A DNA stretch of 64,000 bases from Fasciola hepatica (GCA_948099385.1 CANUEZ040000067.1:22648501-22712500), one strand, 5' to 3'. Counted from the stretch's first letter, positions 38,796-50,956 are shown. The notes: generated by a model from the sequence alone, not told the origin. Numbers and translations: made by a program.

Positions 38796-38985
38796 GCACG
38801 GCGCTCACCGTCACAAACAATAACCGACTATTGAGGTACTCGGAGGCACTAGCAATTGACCAACGTCAACCCCAGCTGTGCAAACAGCGAAAAAATGATT
38901 GATTGCGCTGACCTTGCCTTTGAAATGTGTTTCTCTTCGCTGTCCGTAGTTGTGTGTGTATGAGAGCGTACCTTTACCAATGGTC
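38796..38985 (+). repeat. Dispersed repeat, copy 2
   Basis: Direct-orientation match to 28012-28205. It ends about 125 bases before the + strand RTE-like LINE. Confidence 0.7.
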
Positions 38986-39109
38986 TCATGAGAAAGTTCA
39001 ATTTCCTACTCAGAAACAATCACCTTGATTGCAGCATGCACTAGTGAAAATGGAGAGAAATGGTCGGGAATACATCGTGCAATATAATAGTATTACATGA
39101 TGCTATTGA

Positions 39110-40065
39110 TTTCAGGCACAGTTATCGACACCGTATACTATGCAACCGGATATCCTGGACTTAGATGTACGCTGGCAGCAGGTCAAGGAAGCATTGTATG
39201 CAGCTAGTAATGCCACACAGGATTCTGGTTCAAATATGCCACACAGGGGACGGATATTTTCAACATCAGTAGCTCTATCGGATGTTCGCAAATCAGTTTC
39301 TCCGGACGTCAAATTCAATAAAGTGCTTAACTGTCCGTAACTCCAACTTACTAGGAGCCTGGGAAGTGACCGTAGGCAGTGAGGAACAGCGAAATGTGGG
39401 GGAATGGAAAAAGCTGGTGCCATATACGCAATGATTATTGTTAGATTTTGGGGGTCAGTTCACAGAGGCCCAGTGCATGTGAATCAGGCAAAGAATCTGA
39501 CCGCCCACTGACTCACTCGCAAGGATATCGTCTAAACCGTTGGGTGAAGCACTTTGAGGAACAATTCAGTAGGCCCACTTCAACAGTAAACCCTCAGATT
39601 ATACCTGTCAGAAGAAATGTTTATGCCGGAGATAACTTATTTGAAAAGATACATAGCCGCTGGATTGGATGAATTGTCTTCATTTTTATTCCAGCATGGA
39701 TGCGAAGCTTCAGTGTCGAAGTTAACAAAACTCTTCCGGGTAATTTGGTATAATAAGTTGAATCCTAGGGGACGATGTGAGAAGGGTCATTGCATCGATG
39801 TACAAGAAAGATGTTAGATCATGTTGTGAAAACCACAGAGGAATCAACTTGGTATGTAACTCATCCAAACCGCTCACCGGGATTATTCTCCACTGCTTAT
39901 TTAGTGTCCATGAAATTCAGACGCATGAGAACCATGTTGGTTTCAGACTCAATCACAGTTGTATCAACCACTTCAGAGAAAGAACAATTAAAGTATTCAA
40001 CAAGCAATCAATGGAATATCACAGGAAAAGCACAGATCCAGTGTGGTAGAATGCAGACTATTAAT
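39110..40065 (+). mobile_element. RTE-like LINE, second copy, 5'-truncated
   Basis: Same family as 15850-17960 but on +. Order: post-endonuclease linker LDLDVRWQQVKEALYAASNA, NRWVKHFEEQFSRP, pre-RT LKRYIAAGLDELSSFLFQHG, KLTKLFRVIWYNKLNPRG, then ENHRGINLVCNSSKPLTGII and HEIQTHENHVGF. Frames break several times and homology stops around 40065, before the catalytic part of the RT. No endonuclease is left. Confidence 0.75.
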
Positions 40066-40461
40066 TAAACAGTTAGTTGCAGAAGAGATGACTCCGAGTG
40101 AGGAAATTTATTAGGATTCCTATTTGCATTCGTATGCATATCTAGCAAAGCTTGCCTGGGCACAGGGACATTTGCGACTCTTCCAGTCGCAACATTAAGT
40201 GGAATGGTTATTCCTTCCTAAACGAATTGGAGAGAATTTATGAAGCATGTGATCCTGACTGTCTGCCGGTGAACGACTATCAGTGTGGAACAAATTGGAA
40301 TTATTCACAAAATAGTGATCTTAATGAGCTTTTAGTCTGGTCGGGAAGGTAACAATGATTTTTTTTTCCAACAGCCAACACAGATCATAAAAAGGAATGA
40401 ATCGAACAGACTAAGAAGAAACATCAAAGATGTGTCAGAGAATTTACTGAATTCACTGGTA

Positions 40462-40463
<2 letters not shown>

Positions 40464-40505
<42 letters not shown>
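40464..40505. repeat. (TA)n microsatellite
   Basis: About 42 bases of TA. Confidence 0.95.
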
Positions 40506-40507
<2 letters not shown>

Positions 40508-41947
40508 GCGACAAGAACGGACCGGTAATGATACAAAAAATATCCAGGTTTGCACTGAAGAACGGAAGCACTGAAATATACCGTGTAATGGGAAAACCCA
40601 AATTTTGGATAACCTGTAACACCGACCGCAGCCATAGCTTACAACTCCACCACCGCTATTTTTGTAGGGACTTGACGGACAACGGAAAGGGTTTGAAGCC
40701 ATACATTGTTTGACAATTTCATCTACGTTCTCATTCTGCAGCCAACCATGTAGGATACAAATACAACTAATAGTTTTCCTTTGACTGAGATCAGTTATAG
40801 TCAAATAGGCCGAATTTCCAAACAGTGAGCATAAGCCGCAACACAAGATCACAGGTATACTCCTATCATCATATTTCTGCTTTAGCAAAGATACTTTTCA
40901 ACTGGTTCGATGTTTTTTATGTGGATTTTAGATATCTCGTAGGTTAATCTTCCTCTGATCCATATGAGTCAGCTAGATGGAGCTTTCTCCACGACGACAG
41001 TGAAATCGCGAGATCCTATAAAGCTGTTCGTGTTTGTTACAAAATCCGGCTTCATTGTTAGAGCACAAAATTTAGTGTGACCACTCGCAAGACAGTTGCT
41101 GTCACAACAATGAAACAATGCTGACAAAGACGGAATCAGCGTGAAACTGATTATGCGGCGCAGAATTCCGGAGATCGAAGGGACAACATGACGAAATTAG
41201 AAGACCGTTACGTGTGTTATTATCAAGAGTGCCACTCCGTGTAGAGATGTTTTGGCTCCATCCTATGATCGAATGGGCGAATTTTAAACAAACCAGAAAG
41301 GAAAACTTGGAAACAGCGGGAGAAGTGGGGAATAATGGAACCAGGACTGCGTTTAGGAAATGCTGACAGTTTACGTAGTTGCAGGAAGAAACAGGGAGGC
41401 TTTTGAACTTTGTGAAACGTCTCATTGACTTGCAAGGACGGCAAAAGATTGTGAGTAATTTACACACCCGGGTGTTTGAATGTGGACAGTGTAGGAATGT
41501 TTCCTTTGTGCACAGAAAATTGAGCGAGTCTGTCAATATTTTATTTTGATCCCATGGATGATAAAAAATGGTATAACGTGACATTTAGAAACACTCAGCC
41601 TCTGGAAGCGGGAAGAGGACCAATATAAGTGGCGTCTAGTCCGCTTTAGGTTCCGGAAATAACTGCTTATAAGGATGGCTCACAACTAAATTGATAGCGT
41701 CTGAATATTTACGCGAAATGGATGAAGGTAGATTAGACAACTGTTCCAAGTACAAGGAAGTACTTAAGACTGATAAGATAACACTCTGTAAGATATCATC
41801 ATAGATGAAAAGTGGATAAAATATCATTGCAATAAAGTACGCAAGCAGAGTTCGGTCAATGAAATAGTATGAATCATTGTTCATAAGCTCAGTTAAACTC
41901 CCGTTTCAGATAGAAAATCGAAGAAAACTAACCTATTGCAACTGCGG

Positions 41948-41974
41948 AATATATATATATATATATATATATTC
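41948..41974. repeat. (TA)n microsatellite
   Basis: About 27 bases of alternating AT. Confidence 0.9.
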
Positions 41975-44119
41975 GGATAAAATAAATCTCTTAATGGAAT
42001 AAAACGAACTCATATGAAGACTGGAATTGGGAAATTCATTCTATCATACAACTCCCTCGGCCATGAACGCATGATAGTACATGGGAAATAGCAAATTAGT
42101 CGTCGAAAATGTAACCAAAACTAATAGAAGTTATTATTTTTGTTTTATCTATGGGTTTTCTTGTGCGTGATTTGCTAAAGCCACGGTAAATTCTTGGTGG
42201 GATTTAAATGTTTTGAACACACAATGAAGGCCTAAGCTGGCTCCAAAATTCTGAAATGTCCCCAAAAGAAAGTAATATATTTTACTCGTTGGCTGGAGGA
42301 GCTCATACGAATTCCGCCAAAAAGGAATTCGTCATCCGTTCTCAAACCTTTCATCACACAAGTTATCAAAATATAACCAAGTAGATCAAAAATATCAACT
42401 ATCTATCGTCTTACGAAAGTGTGAGTTTGGAATTTGCCATAAAATTCGACGAGTGGATTCCCGTCCCAAACATTGGATACATGGCTGACATCTCTGCCGT
42501 GGCCTGTAAGAAACGAACTGACTGAAAGAAGATTGCGTGGCACATTTTAGTCCATTGATGCCATCAAAAATCACTGAACCGAGACAGCGTTATGCTTCGA
42601 TTTGCATGTTCCGTTGACAGTATCCGGTCTTTGGAACCTCCGTATTTTGTGACAATACAGAACAGCGTTAGTTCTTTATCTGGACTTCAGTATCCAGTTT
42701 ATAAATGAACTAACCAGTTGCTTGTCTGGCTATCCAGAGTGCAGCTTACCGAATCAGTGGAATATTTTCCCAAACCTTTTGATCAATCATTCCGGAGTGT
42801 TCCAAAGTAACCTCCGGTCTCTATACTCATCGTTGAATTGCATGCGTGGCGTGTCTGCGAGCTCTCCAGCTTAAGTTCGGAAAACCCTGATGATGTCTTT
42901 GTGTACAAATCAACTGCAGTTCTTCAAATGCTGAACACTTCCATCTTTATATTTTCACAATAATCTCCTGGGGATGTTCACAGTGCATATTTCTTCTTTC
43001 GTTTTCATCTTTCTGCACAGTCGGTGTGGCTGTTTTGCTCAAAGAGTATAATCTATCAAGTTCCTGGGGATAACAATGAATAACAACCCACGGTGTTTTA
43101 CCGAATTTACATTACGTGGTACAAAACTGCCACGCACGTATATTCACATTCTTAAGCTCAACCGACTCCATGATCAATCATATGTACTGATCCACATCAA
43201 TATGTTCTATTGTTTCAATTTAGTATCGCCTGGACCATTGAGTACATTACTTGGAATGCTTTTAACTAGAGATCACTGGCAGTGTGTCTAGCTTAAATTC
43301 TGACTTCATTGAGGACTACTCTATATTTCTAGTATTGTTGTTGCTAAATACACAACAAGAGTGTTATTGCTCAAACGATCTCCAGCGTATTGGTTTCAGT
43401 TTGAATCATATTATCTGACTACTTTCCTGCGAAAATTGCCTATCTTCAAAGCTTTGTACGGATAACTGTGACGAATACAGATATTCTGATTTGATAAGAG
43501 AAGTTTCCTTACGTTCGTTGAACATGCAGACTCCCTGTTTCCAGTTATTACATTGTTTTCGTTGTCCATACTATTTGCCAATTTTTATAACTACTCACAT
43601 ACTGAACTTTCAAGACCAGCTTAATAGTGTATTGAACACGGTCCATCAAAAATATTGCTGCAACTGTATCAAGTACTTGTATAATGAACATCATCATCAG
43701 TTCCCATTTATTTCCCGACGGACGCTTTCTTTTTCATCCATCCGATTTACTCACTGATTGAGAAGTGTATAGAATGTTTCAGATTTCGATCTAACTTGGA
43801 TGTAAAATTATGTCCCAATCTCGGTAAAACTATAAAGCACGGGGATATTTCTCACGCCATCCTCATTAGGAGGACGGAGTATAACACGTGAGCTGATGTG
43901 TTGCTGTGCATATGTGACCCTAGTGTTTTCATAAGCAGAGCAGACCCGTTTCTTTGCTTACAACGGCAAACCACTGGCTACTGGTTTACAACCAACTGTT
44001 TATGGGACTGCACGATCTCCGATTAATTGTGAAGTGCTCATTTGAGAATGAAACATTCAGGATCTTCATTTGTGAAGAATGTTTAAGAGTATAACCTAAG
44101 AGAATTGAAATGCTCTGAT

Positions 44120-44253
44120 TCAAGGATTCCACTTGGAATGTGACGGGTACATGTCTATGTGGAATTCCCGGTCAATCGCGTTTATGTACGCAAAAGTTCT
44201 CGAGCCGATTGACTGCACTTGACAAGCAATGTTGGAAATTGGATAAATGGGAG
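44120..44253 (-). CDS. Candidate 3' exon of the discoidin/lectin gene
   Basis: Preceded by a pyrimidine-rich acceptor ending gttttgacag. In phase 1 it reads PIYPISNIACQVQSIGSRTF then AYINAIDREFHIDMYPSHSK and WNP before TGA. The composition looks coding and the strand fits the gene above it. The previous exon (45415-45682) ends in phase 2, so at least one exon with phases 2 to 1 would be needed between them. No family recognised. Could be chance. Confidence 0.35.
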
Positions 44254-45414
44254 CTGTCAAAACAGAGTTATTTGAACAAAATTGGCATAAATTCACATGG
44301 AATTTCACAGATTTATTTACCAAATGAGAAAAAAAAATCAAAATCACTGACAAAGGGTGATTAGGCACGGCTGTGACATAAAGGATAAAAATTAGATTAG
44401 GACCTTCCGACGAAAACATTTAAGGTCAGTTTTTGTTTCCCAATGATAGATTTACACAGAAGAGACGGAGTGAATTGCGCCCTTGTATGGAAGTCAACAA
44501 ATGACTGAACGAAGAATATACTGCGGGGATTAATTCAAAGTGCGTTAGTTTGAATGTGCAATCGTGATAATCAATAGAACTGGACTGAGAGAGATAACTT
44601 ACAAAGTCGTTTTCAGAGTGCAAATAGCTACAGATTAGCTTTTGTATACGATTGTTACACCAGTAAATAATTCGCAAAAGCACAATTGTATTCAAACAGA
44701 TATGGATTCGAAATTCGACGATGGCCAAGAAGACAATTGTGTGTTGCTGTTTCTTGAACTCCTCAGACCGGTAGATGTAGACCGGCACTGATTAACCAAA
44801 TGAATGACGTCGATTACCGATTTCTCGTGCCCAAACACCGACCTTCTGGTTTTGATGATAGATGCCATCGTAGCACACTTGGAAACATAGATGAAATGTT
44901 TATTGATAAGCTCAAGTTAGTTGAATGTACTGCAAATTTGTTATCGCACATTTGATAAGCAATTCTAATGTGAACGCGTGCACTACCAACGTGGTGACAA
45001 ACGGATTATTTATGTTACACAAACCTACACATAAACGGACAACCAATCAATATTCCTCTCGAGTAGCCATACACCCATTTGGTATTGATCAATAATCGTG
45101 CTTCGGCGCGAACAGATTTGGCTGATCAACTATTCTGCTTGCCGCCTGACAAGAACTGTCAGCTCGTGAAAGCACATGTAGCCGAGCATTTTCACTTACT
45201 TTCCTCCTTGTGGCTTATTTGCCAGCTACGGTTGAGTTGGATGTACTGACAGATGAATGAACTTTATCGGTTGTTTGTCCTGATGCTATGGATAAGGCAG
45301 GAAAATTCAAACAACTGTCTTCGTTCTACGAGAACGTTTTCATACTCGTGAACTTCTCATGCTCAAAACACTATGAGAGTTTATCGAGAAATGCGAGTCA
45401 GACACAATATATAC
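44254..45414. other. Probable intron or 3' region of the minus-strand gene
   Basis: Below the lectin exon. Open frames near 44426-44900 (-) were considered but none joins in phase. No repeat recognised. Confidence 0.35.
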
Positions 45415-45682
45415 TCACAGCTCCAATTTCCCACTGAAAATGTTGCACACATATCGCCAGTCAAGTTCTTGTTGAATGTGTTAGACTCGTCCCAAGGTAA
45501 ATAAGTGGCATTTATATGATGTTTGTCCGTGATGTAATCCCGATAACCTCCGAAAGTCAAACCTATCCAGGGTTTTTGTAGACCTGTAGTGATAACAAGA
45601 CTGTGGCGCTCCGGTCCCAATCCAAATAATAGTTTGTCCACAAGTTGATACGTCAGAACTTGCGAGACCATGGGACCAATAT
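45415..45682 (-). CDS. C-type-lectin-like domain, second exon
   Basis: 268 bases between acceptor tattttctag and donor GTATAT, phase 1 to phase 2. It reads IGPMVSQVLTYQLVDKLLFG, then KPWIGLTFGGYRDYI, TYLPWDESN and GDMCATFSVGNWSCE. The WIGL string, a Trp-rich loop and the late Cys-x8-Trp-x-Cys arrangement fit the C-terminal half of a C-type lectin fold. The usual EPN or QPD sugar-binding triplet is not seen, so calcium-dependent sugar binding is doubtful. It joins the exon at 45800-45994 in phase. This exon lies outside the duplicated arm, so there is only one copy here. Confidence 0.65.
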
Positions 45683-45725
45683 CTAGAAAATAATATGTTT
45701 ATCAATCGCGGTATTCAAAGTCGAG

Positions 45726-45727
<2 letters not shown>

Positions 45728-45769
<42 letters not shown>
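45728..45769. repeat. (TA)n microsatellite inside a 117-base intron
   Basis: About 40 bases of TA within the intron 45683-45799 that separates the two lectin-domain exons. Confidence 0.9.
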
Positions 45770-45771
<2 letters not shown>

Positions 45772-45799
45772 CATACAAGGTAACTTGATTCGAACCTAC

Positions 45800-45994
45800 C
45801 AAACCACATCTGCGGATTCGCCTCAACGGCACCAGCACATGTCATTTTTGCCTGTAAAAATGTACCCATTCCCGGAACTGGTTGGCAGACAATCAGTGCA
45901 TTTTCAGCGTAGACATATGACCGATTGAATACCAGCAGTGATTTGGGGAGTCTTGGTGCACGTGGCTCGAACTTGAAAGGAATAACACAGGGAT
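45800..45994 (-). CDS. C-type-lectin-like domain, first exon
   Basis: 195 bases, phase 1 at both ends, between acceptor cttcccattcag and donor GTAGGT. It reads DPCVIPFKFEPRAPRLPKSL then LVFNRSYVYAENALIVCQP and FLQAKMTCAGAVEANPQMWF. With the next exon this gives the N-terminal half of a C-type-lectin-like domain (a Cys-containing strand, then an xxTCxxA helix). The first residues may also close the preceding discoidin-like domain with Cys. I first read it as a sushi domain; the phase-correct join to the next exon favours lectin. Confidence 0.6.
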
Positions 45995-46343
45995 CTGAAT
46001 GGGAAGAAGATTCGAATCAAAATGTGTTTTGCTGTAATCGTGACACAGAGGGAGGAAGAATTATGCGTTGCTTGGTTGTTTCAAGAAATCGCTCTTATAT
46101 TATCCAAAGAATACACGAGGTGACTCACAGCTCAGATCTGCGAATTTCAAAATTTCTCCTTATCAAACGAGTTAGATTTGAGAAGGTTTCACTTGGAAAC
46201 CTTGCAGTAATCTGAACAAAGTTTGAGTGTTTAGAGATGTTTATCCTAAAGGTGTCTTCAGTAATGCTGAATTTTGATAAAAAAACAGATTGGCTGATAT
46301 AAAATTATTTGCAAGTTAATCGAATAGTTTCATTTGAACTTAC

Positions 46344-46512
46344 CGAATTGGTAATTATCTCTTCCATACTTAATTCCGTAAAGACGAATAGATGCAGGAG
46401 AAATGTTTTGCCTGATCACATCCCTTTTGGGGACAATTCTTATCCCGCGTGCTTGAATCGGCCAGCGGAACACACAAGTAAATGTACCTTCATGGTCCGC
46501 GAAGAACTTTTC
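46344..46512 (-). CDS. F5/8C (discoidin)-like domain, C-terminal exon
   Basis: 169 bases, phase 0 to 1, between acceptor aaaacatttcag and donor GTAAGT. It reads EKFFADHEGTFTCVFRWP then IQARGIRIVPKRDVIRQNIS and IRLYGIKYGRDNYQF. The family hallmark is PIxARYIRIxP, then I-x-LRxELYGC; here the string is PIQARGIRIVP, then a LYG ending. It joins the exon above in phase 0 and the one below in phase 1. Discoidin domains bind phospholipid, glycans or matrix proteins outside the cell; the ligand here is unknown. The left-arm copy (6615-6764) is broken. Confidence 0.7.
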
Positions 46513-47269
46513 CTGAAATGTTTTAGAAATGAAAAAACGTTTACGCTGAATTCCCCGTGATTTACTTTACACTTTACGGAGAATTACCTGGGAGAGACAA
46601 AATGCATTGCGGTAAATGCCTCTCATTGATTCTGCTCTATTAAGTTTTAGTTCTGCGACTAGATGGAATTAAAATCAACCATGTTTCTTGGTTTAGAGTG
46701 ATAAGAAGGTGTTTCCTCGTTAGAAATCAAGAGGGTTGTGAAAACCGTTCGTAACTTTTACCTAGCATAATTTTTCACGGTGAAATTTGTCTTCCACCTC
46801 TCGATGTTGCTGGTATGTGATGTCACATCAATTGGTTGAAAATCTTGCGAACACACTGAAAGCAAATTGATTGCGCACAGTTTATCGTCTGATGCCTCAG
46901 ACTTGCTGAAATAATTTTTTGTATGTTCAAAACAACTATGAACTCATCTACCAGAAAGATTTTCTGAGTGCTACCGTTTGTTTTAGTGCTGAGATTTAAA
47001 GCAGTTGTGAATGATATGAAGTCTCAGCCAGATGACATGTTAACTAGGTGTATCCTTGATTGTTTTAGTGAATAAAAGTGTGTCCGTTTTTTAACAGCCC
47101 TATTTAGGTTGAAATATTGCACCGCGATTTCAGGGATTAGTATCCGTGAAATCGGCTTTTGCATATATAGAAAAACCTGCAAATGAGTGTGAATTGCAGC
47201 ATTCCCTATGACCAATATATGATAATTGTAAGCTAGTGTCGCGGAAATACATTATCTTGATAAACTGAC

Positions 47270-47706
47270 CTCCCCAATGGCTGAGAAAGCCAGTCCGTCA
47301 GTTGTGAACGAAATTGTGCCTGCGAAAGCTTGCACCTCCATTCGTTTGATGTCGATGCGGATGTAGTGCAAATCGCTCATTGTGCCCAGAAGTATAGTCC
47401 AGTGGCGCCAATCAAAAGGTAATCTCGCCAGCAATTCATCTGTAACATACGCTGTGGAAAGCCAATGGCTAATTGGATAGGCAGATGACCATGTTGTCAC
47501 CTGGCAATCGCCAACCTTGTCCAACTTGTGATCGACGAGATCAGTAAACTGATCTTTATGACGTAAGGGTATGTGAATGGATACAATGTATTCAGTTATA
47601 TCGTGCGAGTTCAAAGGTAGAATTATGGAATTAATCAATGTGAACTGTGAAGAACTTGAACAACTTGGTGATGGCGAGGAATCGGTTAGGTACATCAGAT
47701 TGTAAT
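47270..47706 (-). CDS. Extracellular exon with first part of discoidin-like domain
   Basis: 437 bases, phase 1 to 0, ending at donor GTCAGT; the start at 47706 is set by phase, with 47715 as an alternative. Residues: YNLMYLTDSSPSPSC, a Ser-rich run, FTLINSIILPLNSHDITEYI, then GDCQVTTWSSAYPISHWLST, WRHWTILLGTMSDLHYIRID and FTTDGLAFSAIGE. The last 30 residues fit the YIxxDL and yStDG core of an F5/8C domain completed by the next exon. The first part has no recognised fold. The protein is identical to the left-arm copy. Confidence 0.65.
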
Positions 47707-48039
47707 CTTTGTGTTCTTTTGTAATTAGATTTACACTTGTTCATCGTACGATATTATTTATAGTCGTAATTTGTCCAAATCTAAAATTTCTAATTTGATG
47801 ATTATCCCCTCCACCATGGGTCAGACCAATCAACCTATTATATGAGTATTGCAGATTCGCAGAGACGAAGTTTTGAGAAATTTGGCAACTGTTCTCCTAA
47901 AAATAGGCATATTTAATCAATCTCGTAGTTTGTGTGAATTTCAACAGTAAACTTTAAAATTCAATAATAAAGGGTCAGAATTCTGAGTTTATAATACACA
48001 TCAAATTTCAATTCTATCTGCCAGGTTTAGGCTAGTTAT

Positions 48040-48262
48040 CGAGACATAATTCAGATGAACGTGGCAGAATGGATTGATGTTACGATGCGTTGGAATGCTG
48101 CTGGTTACTTAGGGATCCCTTATTCATTGTCGTGCACCCGACCACAGACGGCAGATCGGCTGTCTACGAAGCATAAGGTTGTGAGTTCGATTTCGCATCT
48201 TCGAGTGGTTTATTATTATTATATGACTGATGCGAGTAGATTTGCCGTTACCTAAATACGCA
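48040..48262 (+). repeat. SINE-like insert in intron (right copy)
   Basis: Same element as 5105-5335, here on +, with box-A-like and box-B-like strings and a TTA run. It lies between exons 47270-47706 and 48544-48745 and within the near-identical tract. Confidence 0.3.
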
Positions 48263-48543
48263 AAATTGTGGACATATTTACTTGCAAGCTGATGAATTAA
48301 CCACGGTTGGTAACAAAGTCTGAGAACTAAATTTCAAGCTGTGTGACCGGAATCGTGTAAAATCACTTACGATTTAGATCGGCTAGGAATTATATGATAT
48401 GAAACCAGAAAGGAACCAAATAATAAAAATACTCATTGTTGGGATTATAAAACAGTTTTGTTGTATGGAGCGAGCGCGTGGTTCGGTAGGATATCTTCCT
48501 CCTGTGAACCGTGATGAATAGAAATATTCTGACCAGTACTCAC

Positions 48544-48745
48544 CGCGGGCTGAATGTAAGACAACGTTTCTCAACCCATAGGTAAGAGCCTGTTCATGAC
48601 CATCAATGGGATGCTCTAGTTCACAAAATACCATTAGTGTTAACGATAATATTGCGAGTCTGGAATTTTTTGAAAAATCGAAGGTTTGGTTGAATTGAAC
48701 GTTGATGGTCACATTCCACATATCGTCTGCAAACAATTCACCAGT
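48544..48745 (-). CDS. Extracellular beta-rich exon of the minus-strand gene
   Basis: 202 bases, phase 0 to 1, after acceptor actcgtgtttcag and ending at donor GTGAGT. It reads TGELFADDMWNVTINVQFNQ, then FDFSKNSRLAILSLTLMVFC and YGLRNVVLHSAR, with alternating hydrophobic residues and N-glycosylation sites (NVT, NQT). It suggests a beta-sandwich in an extracellular protein. I see a faint likeness to part of TMEM231 but do not accept it. It joins the next exon in phase 1. Confidence 0.6.
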
Positions 48746-49905
48746 CTGAAACACGAGTGGAAATGTGACAATTTTACTGCTCAGAAATTAGGCTGAGCAG
48801 TTGTTCTTCTTATGCTAAAAGGTTTTTGCATGTTTTGTGGTCATCATAATAGATGAGATATGTAAACAACAAAACGTTGATATTTTGAACTACCCAAAAT
48901 GCTTCAAATGCCTCGGTCAGCACATCTGCAGCCTCGAGCTCAGTGTTCCGAACGTTGCATCGGTGTTTCGTAAACAAGGTGGTTCAAAAAAAAAAGATTG
49001 TGGAGATTGGTAGCTTTTGTCGGATTATTGTACGCAACAAAATAAGAGGATTATATTACCTGAACAAATTTAATTCCTATATTATTGTTACTCCGTAATT
49101 TTCATCGCAACTAATAAATTCATTCCATAAAAATATTATTCCTCTACTCTAGGAGGCTTGATCGGCATTTGTATAACAGAGTCGTTTCTGTTTGCATTAC
49201 TTGCTTGCCTATGGCCGAACATTCTGAAGTCATTCAACTGGCTGCTTACTCAGACGTGATTCACACAAAGTTTTCTAGAGTTTTCAGTCACATAAATTGC
49301 TGTGAATGGGTTTCTTTACCTAGGCAGCCTCATGATATTCCAGAAATATTTGGTTTTTTTGCTTTTATGCCAGATCCTAGGATGGTACCATTGTTTTGCA
49401 TTCGTCACCACTATTTTCATCTATGATTAGGAGGCTTCTAGTCTTTCTCCTGTTTTCATTTCGATTGGACACATGTTTAGTGTGCAACGTTACCGGCTAC
49501 TGTTTTTCTCAGTTTCACAAATATTGCCACAATAAATACGCAAAAGATATTTGCCTCGATGAAGTCCCGATGAAGCCCTTTACGCTCAAAAACTGTTAAA
49601 ATAAAAACCATTTTAATTCTACATCCCGGTAATTTTTGATTCACAGTGACTGGTTGGAGTAAGAATTGAGTGGCCTTCGTTAATGTGACACAGGTGCCGG
49701 ATTATTATAGAACATGAATTATTAAAATTATAATTTTTAATAACTATTTTGAAAGTGAAAGCAGGATTCATTGCATAGGGCAATTCCGTCGCTGATGAAC
49801 CAGTGCGGATCCAGTTGGTACCAGTTATTATTTACCTGAGTGTCAACCATACTCGTGGCTGGCGGAACGAGAGTAGGATGAATGACATCCCAACAACAGA
49901 CTTAC

Positions 49906-50010
49906 CATTTACGGTAAGCTCAATCCGTAAAACAAGGTTAATTGCTTTCGTAGGCAAAAACTCCACGTTAAGTTCATGGCAGCGTGCCCCGCTCAATGCA
50001 TTCGATTATT
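49906..50010 (-). other. Possible exon remnant of the minus-strand gene
   Basis: Reads AINLVLRIELTVN before a strong donor (GTAAGT at 49905). The left-arm match (3473-3515) reads KQINLVLRHELAVN with both acceptor ctgcag and donor gtgagt. In the right arm the acceptor is altered and no phase-correct join to the exons on either side was found. It may be an exon working in neither arm, or a non-coding conserved stretch. Confidence 0.3.
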
Positions 50011-50956
50011 AGAAAACGTCTAATTTGCTAAATAAGATTGACTTTCAGAAAAACCAAATTGGTGCAGGGCAGCTTGCCGTGTCAGGTGACAAAAAAGGTT
50101 GCATACATCTGAAGTATGATCAAATATGTTCGTGTTTTTGGATTTCGGACTGGTGAATCCACGATACTGCAAATGTTAAAGTTTCATACTTGCCCCTACA
50201 CCAGCTGAGGATTGCAATGTGATTGAAATGAAGTTACCGACTTCCAGAAAAGTAAATCTGTTCTTTTACAAGTCAAATGTGTTTCACGCACGGAACACGC
50301 ATTGACTTATATTCTTCTACTCATACTGGTAGACTATTATTCTACAAACGAAAATAACTCCCTCAGATCCGAAGCGAATATATGTTTTTAGAAGAAAAGT
50401 AATGATTCCTAGGAAAAGTCATAATATTTTACAATTGAAGACAAAATATACCTCTATTTTTTGTTCGCGTCTTATGACATCTCTATGATTCTGTCGGATA
50501 CGGAAACACGAAGTTCAATATTCTATCACGTTTAAATCACCATTAGGATGTGGAACAATCCGTATATTATAGGTTTCTTTCAAGGTGTCTTACTCTAAGC
50601 AAATAATGAATTGATTCCAAATGTCTTTCGAAGTTTGACAGTACAATCCACGGTTCTGCCGCCGGTCACTATATTGAATAGTACAGGCAAATTACGTGGC
50701 CTACAAATCCGACCAAATTACGAGGCAAACGTCAAAACAATATTTGCAAAACGAAGAATACAGACGGAACTAAGGTGGGATACTTAGCGAGTGCATTTTG
50801 CTTGTAGGTGGAAACTACGAGTTGTTCGGACAACAGGGACATAAATGAACTACGACACTTGTTGATAAGGCGGTGAGATACGTGAATTTTCAAAATATAG
50901 TGTATGCTGTTTTGGCTGATTCAAATTCAGCTATTCAGAAGACACTACTTACTTAC

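Larger units (their letters stand above)
40066..44119. other. No gene recognised, contains two (TA)n tracts
   Basis: No trusted exon. A 160-codon frame at 41102-41584 (-) and a hydrophobic frame at 41636-41884 (-) lack splice-site or family support. Confidence 0.4.
47247..48612 (-). repeat. Near-identical tract between the arms (right side)
   Basis: Right-arm partner of 4752-6111. It covers the exon 47270-47706, the intron with the SINE-like insert, and the 3' part of exon 48544-48745. Only a handful of mismatches were found over about 1.36 kb, with abrupt loss of identity at both ends. Confidence 0.8.

Noticed and set aside
41102..41584. 160-codon minus-strand open frame
   Set aside because: No family likeness, no supporting splice sites, and biased composition; likely chance.
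45800..45994. Sushi (CCP) domain reading of this exon
   Set aside because: The Cys spacing is incomplete, and a phase-correct join with the next exon gives a better C-type-lectin-like fold.
48544..48745. Likeness of this exon to part of TMEM231
   Set aside because: Only a short alternating hydrophobic pattern matches; neighbouring exons do not follow TMEM231.
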